DNA of 64,000 nucleotides. It comes from JBDSSS01 sp963764195 (GTDB taxonomy: Bacteria > Actinomycetota > Actinomycetes > Actinomycetales > Dermatophilaceae). Below, in pieces: positions 60,111 through 64,000 of the stretch. The notes beneath the pieces are model-generated. The model was not told the origin of the DNA and did not search any database. It saw only the letters and a program-made list of their open reading frames with translations. A program made the translations under genes and the position numbers. Location: NCBI GenBank assembly GCA_963764195.1, contig CAVXRG010000010.1:620001-684000 (forward strand), in the 5' to 3' direction. Each line of letters begins with the position of its first letter. Positions within the stretch are counted from its first letter, which is position 1.

Positions 60111-60126
60111 CAGAACACGTGTTCGA
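60111..60126. promoter_or_regulatory. LexA-like (SOS) box between recO and alkB
   Basis: GAACACGTGTTC (60113-60124) is a perfect 12-bp palindrome and its right side extends to GTTCGA, matching the actinobacterial LexA half-site; the left outer bases (CA) do not match TC. It lies about 90 nt before recO and 20-35 nt before alkB, two divergent DNA repair genes. A TAGCGT box follows, six nt before the alkB ATG. Confidence 0.6.
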
Positions 60127-60146
60127 GGATGGGGTAGCGTGGCGCC

Positions 60147-60800
60147 ATGGACCTCGCTCTGCAGGGCTCGCTGCTCGACCTCGGCGACGCGATGACGCTC
60201 CAGGACCTCCGTCCGGGCATCCGCCGGACCGTGCTCGGTCACGGCGCCTGGGTCGACGTGCGACCGGGGTGGCTGTCGAGCGGCGACGAGCTGTTCGCCA
60301 CCCTGCTGCGCGACGTGCCGTGGCACGCCGAGCGGCGCCAGATGTATGACTCGGTGGTCGCGGTCCCGCGCCTGACGAAGTTCTACGCCGGAGGTGAGAC
60401 CCTGCCCCACCCCCTCCTCGCCGAGGCGCGCCATGCCCTCGGCGCCCACTACCGCGACGAGCTCGGCGAGCCCTTCGTCACCGCCGGGCTGTGCCTCTAC
60501 CGGGACGGCAGCGACAGCGTCGCCTGGCACGGCGACCGCGTCGGCCGCTCGCGCGACAGCGACACGATGGTCGCCATCCTGTCCCTCGGGTCCTCCCGCA
60601 CCCTGACCTTGCGCCCGCGCGACGGGAGCCCGGCGCCGGGCGCCGCAACGACAAAGAGCTTGCGCTTCCCGCTCGCCCATGGTGACCTCGTCGTGATGGG
60701 TGGCTCCTGCCAACGCACGTGGGACCACGCCGTCCCCAAGACCTCAGCGCCGGTCGGCCCGCGCATCTCCGTGCAGTTCCGGGTCGCCGGCGTGCGCTGA
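60147..60800 (+). CDS. alkB: AlkB-like 2-oxoglutarate/Fe(II) dioxygenase
   Basis: A 217-residue enzyme for direct reversal of alkylated bases. The iron ligands lie in AWHGDRVG (His-x-Asp) and in WDHAVPK (His); the 2-oxoglutarate Arg residues are in RISVQFR. KFYAGGETLPHP is the family's substrate-side loop. TAGCGT ends six nt before the ATG, so it may be leaderless. The LexA-like box just upstream suggests damage control of expression. Confidence 0.88.
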   Translation: MDLALQGSLLDLGDAMTLQDLRPGIRRTVLGHGAWVDVRPGWLSSGDELFATLLRDVPWHAERRQMYDSVVAVPRLTKFYAGGETLPHPLLAEARHALGAHYRDELGEPFVTAGLCLYRDGSDSVAWHGDRVGRSRDSDTMVAILSLGSSRTLTLRPRDGSPAPGAATTKSLRFPLAHGDLVVMGGSCQRTWDHAVPKTSAPVGPRISVQFRVAGVR

Positions 60801-60817
60801 CAGGAGCACGACGTATG

Positions 60818-61657
60818 CCGCCCACCCCGGACCTCGATGCCACGCCCCTCCCCTTCGTCGACCACCTCGAGCGCGAGTCCGCGCTCTTCCGCGCGGCCAT
60901 CGCCGCCGCTCCTGCCGCGGCCCGGGTGCCCACCTGCCCCGACTGGGACGCGGACGACCTGCTCTGGCACCTCGCCGACGTGCAGTGGTTCTGGGGCGAG
61001 ATCGCGCAGCGCCGGCTCACCTCGGTCGGGGACGTCCGGGCGCTCGTCCGGGTCGAGCGGCCGACGGACCGAGCCGGCCTGCTCGACCACTTCGACACCT
61101 CGACCGAGCGGCTCGTCCGGGTTCTGCGCGAGCTGCCCGCCGACACCGAGCTGTGGATGTGGGCCGACGACCACAGCGCGGGCTACATCGCCCGGCGCCA
61201 GGCGCACGAGGCGCTCGTCCACCGCCTCGACGCCGAGCTCACGGCGGGGCCGACGGCAGGGACCCGGCACGACGTCGACCCGGCGCTGGCCGCCGACGGC
61301 GTCGACGAGGCCCTCACGGTGATGCGCGGGCACGAGCCGGACCCCAGCGAGCCCGACCTGCTCGACGCGCCGGTCTGTGGCCCCGTCACCGTCTCGGCCG
61401 TCGACGTCATGCACTCCTGGACCGTCACCCCGGTCCGGGTGACCGGCCGTGACTCGGACGGCGACGAGCATGACCTCGTGCGGTTCCGCCCCGGCGCCCA
61501 TGGTGAGCCCGGGCGGGCCGTCGCCGAGATCAGTGGCTCGGCCGCCGACCTCGACGCCTGGCTGTGGAACCGGCCGATGACCGGCACCCTCGAGCGGTCG
61601 GGCGACGCCGCGGCCCTGGCGGCCCTCGAGGCGGTCGTCACCGGGCCGATCGACTGA
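60818..61657 (+). CDS. Maleylpyruvate isomerase/DinB-type mycothiol-dependent protein
   Basis: A 279-residue protein. The N-terminal DinB-like four-helix region has VPTCPDWDADDLLWHLADVQ and the metal His in RRQAHEALVHRLDAEL. The C-terminal part is a small alpha/beta domain of the MDMPI_C kind (AVAEISGSAADLDAWLWNRP). The family uses mycothiol in actinobacteria. The true substrate is unknown. The ATG at 60818 has AGGAG upstream. It converges with, and overlaps by 20 nt, the gene at 61638. Confidence 0.82.
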   Translation, partial: PPTPDLDATPLPFVDHLERESALFRAAIAAAPAAARVPTCPDWDADDLLWHLADVQWFWGEIAQRRLTSVGDVRALVRVERPTDRAGLLDHFDTSTERLVRVLRELPADTELWMWADDHSAGYIARRQAHEALVHRLDAELTAGPTAGTRHDVDPALAADGVDEALTVMRGHEPDPSEPDLLDAPVCGPVTVSAVDVMHSWTVTPVRVTGRDSDGDEHDLVRFRPGAHGEPGRAVAEISGSAADLDAWLWNRPMTGTLERSGDAAALAALEAVVTGPID

Positions 61658-63179
61658 CCGTCCCGCCGACTCGCCGGCGCCGCGGCGCACTGCGGTGGAC
61701 GGTCGCAGCCAGCGCCACGACGACCGGGACGAAGGTGAACAGATAGCGCGATCGGCCCTGGAAGAGCAGGGTGAAGGCGGCGATACCGAGGACCGTCAGG
61801 GCCAGCAGCACCGTCTCCCGGCGGGGTCGGGCCCGCAGCAGGCCGAGTCCGGCGACGAGCAGCACCGCGACCCAGAGCCCTTGGGTGACGTCGGCCCGCC
61901 AGCGGTAGAGGGCACCGTGGAAGCCCTGCACGGCGTTGACCGCCTCCATCACCGGGCCCTCGACGGTGATCCGCTCGGGCAAGGAGTCGGGCCCCTCACC
62001 CCAGGCCCAGAACATGCCGTCCCCCCAGTTCCAGACGAGCTTGTTGCCGTAGAACGCCAGGGTGCCGCCGGGTCCCCGCTCTGCCCAGCGGTCGGCGACG
62101 TAGCGCCGCGCGTAGTCCCGAGCCTCGGCCGTCGGCCGACCGTCGATCGCGTCGACCATCGCGCGGCTGTAGGTCCCGTAGTTGACGACGCCGCCGGCGC
62201 CCACCTGCCGGTCCATCCCGTTGGCGAACCACCACGCCAGCGGCGGGCTCGCGCCGGCACGGATCCGGGCCGTGTCCACCCCGGCGGCCGGCACCGCGGC
62301 GGCGGTGAACCCGGCGGCCAGCGCCACGAAGAGCCCGACGGCGAGGGCGGCCGCGGCCAGCCTGCCCACCCGGCGCCGCGTCTCGAGCCCGCGCCCCGCA
62401 GCACTGAGCAGCATCACCAGGGCGACCGCGACGATGGCGACCGCAGGGGTCGTCTTGACGACGTGCGCCACGGCGATCGCTGCGACCCCGCTGCAGCCCA
62501 GCCCGACCCGCCCCGCACCCGGGCGGCGGCGCCAGGCCGCGCAGACGAGGGCCAACCCGCCGACGAGGAAGGGCATCGCGTAGAGGTCGGTGTAGGGGAC
62601 GCTCATCCAGGGGCTGAGTCCGACGAGCACGAGGGTGACGACCTGCGCACCCAGCGCCGGACCGCGACCGGCCACCGGCGCGACGAGGGTGTGGACGGCA
62701 TACAGGGTGACCGCGACGCAGACGGCGCTGGCCACGATGAGGAGCTCGTCGGCGCGCAGACCCAGCGTCGTGGCCACGCCCACCCCGAGCCGGTCGATCG
62801 CGAGCAGCGGGATCGTGTTGGGGAACAGCGACAGGTAGTCGTAGTCACCCGGCCGCAGGCCGACCCCGGACTGGACGCGCACCGCGAGGTCGAGCACGAC
62901 CCTCGCGTCCCAGCCGAAGCGGTAGCGCATCACCACGCCGAGAGCGCCGGAGACGACTCCCCCGGCCACCGACACGACGAGCGGCACCCACCGACCGCGC
63001 AGTCTCGCCGGGACGCGCAGCGTCAAGGCCGCCCCGAGGGCCACGACGACCGTGGGGACGACGACGAACCAGTCGTAGCCGATGTTGGCCCGTCGGGGCG
63101 CGACGAGCGCGACCATCGCGACGACGACGAGCGAGACCCCGGTCAGCCTGAGCAGGGCCCTGCCGGCCGGGGTCTCCAT
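61638..63179 (-). CDS. Polytopic membrane protein (possible glycosyltransferase 87-like)
   Basis: A 513-residue protein with about ten to twelve hydrophobic helices. A periplasmic loop near the start has RYRFGWDARVVLDLAVRVQS and GDYDYLSLFPNTIPLLAIDR, similar in kind to Asp-containing loops of lipid-linked sugar transferases. WFANGMDRQVGAGGVVNYGT and LVWNWGDGMFWAWG are other marked loops. Substrate unknown. ATG 63179 starts before the first helix; its end overlaps the convergent gene by 20 nt. Confidence 0.72.
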   Translation of the reverse strand: METPAGRALLRLTGVSLVVVAMVALVAPRRANIGYDWFVVVPTVVVALGAALTLRVPARLRGRWVPLVVSVAGGVVSGALGVVMRYRFGWDARVVLDLAVRVQSGVGLRPGDYDYLSLFPNTIPLLAIDRLGVGVATTLGLRADELLIVASAVCVAVTLYAVHTLVAPVAGRGPALGAQVVTLVLVGLSPWMSVPYTDLYAMPFLVGGLALVCAAWRRRPGAGRVGLGCSGVAAIAVAHVVKTTPAVAIVAVALVMLLSAAGRGLETRRRVGRLAAAALAVGLFVALAAGFTAAAVPAAGVDTARIRAGASPPLAWWFANGMDRQVGAGGVVNYGTYSRAMVDAIDGRPTAEARDYARRYVADRWAERGPGGTLAFYGNKLVWNWGDGMFWAWGEGPDSLPERITVEGPVMEAVNAVQGFHGALYRWRADVTQGLWVAVLLVAGLGLLRARPRRETVLLALTVLGIAAFTLLFQGRSRYLFTFVPVVVALAATVHRSAPRRRRVGGTVSRSAR

Positions 63180-63195
63180 GGACGCCGACGCTACC

Positions 63196-64000
63196 TCAGG
63201 CGTCGCGCACGGCCCGGTTGACCGCCGACACGACCGCCTTGAGCGAGGCGGTGACGATGGACGGGTCGACGCCCACGCCCCAGAGAACGCGCTCGCCGAC
63301 CGCGCACTCGACATAGGCCGCGGCCCGGGCGTCGCCGCCGGCGGACAGTGCGTGCTCGGCGTAGTCGAGCACCCGGACGTCCGGGGTGCCTTCGATCGTG
63401 GAGATGCCGTCGATGAAGGCCGCGATCGGCCCGTTGCCGCGTCCGGTGACGGTGACGCCGTCGCCGTGGTCGCGGATGCTCGCCTCGATGGTGCTCACCC
63501 CGTCGACCGTCGAGTCGGTGACGACCTTGACGAGCTCGAAGCGGCCCCACTGACGGCCCTCGGCAGGCAGGTACTCGTCCTGGAAGCGGGTCCACAGCTC
63601 GGCCGGGGACACCTCGCCGCCGTCCTGGTCGACCCCGCGCTGGACGACGCCGGAGAACTCGATCTGCAGCCGGCGCGGCAGGTCCATCTGGTGCTCCGAC
63701 TTCATGATGTAGGCGACGCCACCCTTGCCGGACTGGCTGTTGACGCGCACGACGGCCTCGTAGGAGCGGCCCAGGTCGTGCGGGTCGACGGGCAGGTAGG
63801 GCACGCCCCAGTAGAGGTCGTCGACCTCGGCGCCCTTGCCTCTGGCCTCCTCCGACATCGCCTCGAAGCCCTTCTTGATCGCGTCCTGGTGCGAGCCGCT
63901 GAAGGCGGTGAAGACGAGGTCGCCGCCGTAGGGGTGACGCTCCCCCACCGGCAGCTGGTTGCAGTACTCGACCGTGCGACGGATCTCGTCGATGTCGCTG
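63196..64000 (-). CDS. leuA: 2-isopropylmalate synthase, 5' part outside the window
   Basis: The last 267 residues of LeuA, running off the right edge. The visible part begins SDIDEIRRTVEYCNQLPVGE and has HPYGGDLVFTAFSGSHQDAI, VNSQSGKGGVAYIM, then the C-terminal leucine-binding regulatory domain (ELVKVVTDSTVDGVSTIEAS, GNGPIAAFIDGI). It makes the first committed step of leucine synthesis from acetyl-CoA and 2-oxoisovalerate, and is feedback-inhibited. The catalytic barrel lies outside. Confidence 0.93.
   Translation of the reverse strand, partial: SDIDEIRRTVEYCNQLPVGERHPYGGDLVFTAFSGSHQDAIKKGFEAMSEEARGKGAEVDDLYWGVPYLPVDPHDLGRSYEAVVRVNSQSGKGGVAYIMKSEHQMDLPRRLQIEFSGVVQRGVDQDGGEVSPAELWTRFQDEYLPAEGRQWGRFELVKVVTDSTVDGVSTIEASIRDHGDGVTVTGRGNGPIAAFIDGISTIEGTPDVRVLDYAEHALSAGGDARAAAYVECAVGERVLWGVGVDPSIVTASLKAVVSAVNRAVRDA

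Noticed and set aside
1..64000. CRISPR arrays, insertion sequences and rRNA genes
   Set aside because: No regularly spaced repeats, transposase motifs or rRNA stretches were seen. Simple tandem repeats are short and have no spacers.

Overview
This is high-GC DNA with dense genes, many GTG starts, short ATGA/GTGA overlaps and several start codons lying just behind a -10-like box. Together with gluABCD, a DUF3145 protein, a mycothiol-type maleylpyruvate isomerase fold, a DUF222/13E12 protein and a DosR/DosS pair, it points to an actinobacterium. Micrococcales, perhaps Intrasporangiaceae, is the best guess; the family is inferred from gene content and style, not from a marker gene.

Layout. 1-3.6 kb: a DUF222 protein cut by the window edge, an NAD(P)-dependent epimerase, a decayed glyoxalase-like pseudogene, a DUF3145 protein and a small Rieske ferredoxin. 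3.66 kb: a CAU-anticodon tRNA, then an APC permease. 6.1-28.4 kb: a hypoxia/dormancy-type island. It holds two universal stress proteins, a protein made of four cold-shock domains, pyruvate phosphate dikinase, a heme-GAF kinase/response regulator pair very like mycobacterial DosS/DosR, a DUF1918-DUF1876 fusion, a beta-CASP metallo-hydrolase, a second DUF1918 protein, a tightly coupled operon (acetyl-CoA synthetase, E1 alpha, E1 beta, E2, acyl carrier protein), Hsp20, a zinc alcohol dehydrogenase, a cupin, a K+-channel-like protein, a hemerythrin, an SRPBCC protein and a GAF-ANTAR regulator. At least five intergenic sites share the DosR geometry RGGAC-N4-GNCC, one a perfect palindrome, and three tandem 14-bp repeats carry the same core. 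28.7-32.5 kb: katG, an aldo/keto reductase and a double-ACT protein.

32.7-38.2 kb: one 1844-residue polypeptide joining biotin carboxylase, biotin carrier, a eukaryote-like central region and carboxyltransferase. 38.7-44 kb: an M23 peptidase with a Thr/Pro tail, the glutamate uptake operon gluABCD, a double hairpin and tRNA-Asn. 44-53 kb: a small PH-like protein, dnaG, dgt, a tiny basic protein, a YdeI-like protein, a hypothetical, dusB, an alpha/beta hydrolase, a rhodanese, and an AbiEi/DUF559 protein bracketed by two related palindromes. 53.4-64 kb: glyS, a small membrane protein, a complete zinc uptake operon with its own Zur-type regulator and operator, uppS, recO and alkB with a LexA-like box between them, a mycothiol-type protein, a polytopic membrane protein and the 3' part of leuA.

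How it fits together: the island reads as one regulon. A heme-type sensor kinase and its regulator appear to switch on protein and RNA protection (Usp, Hsp20, cold-shock, DUF1876), oxygen or NO handling (hemerythrin), and rerouting of pyruvate, acetate and PEP (PPDK, Acs, PDH-like complex, alcohol dehydrogenase). The coupled Acs-E1-E2-ACP operon is the part whose biochemistry is least explained by known systems. The second half of the window is mostly housekeeping.
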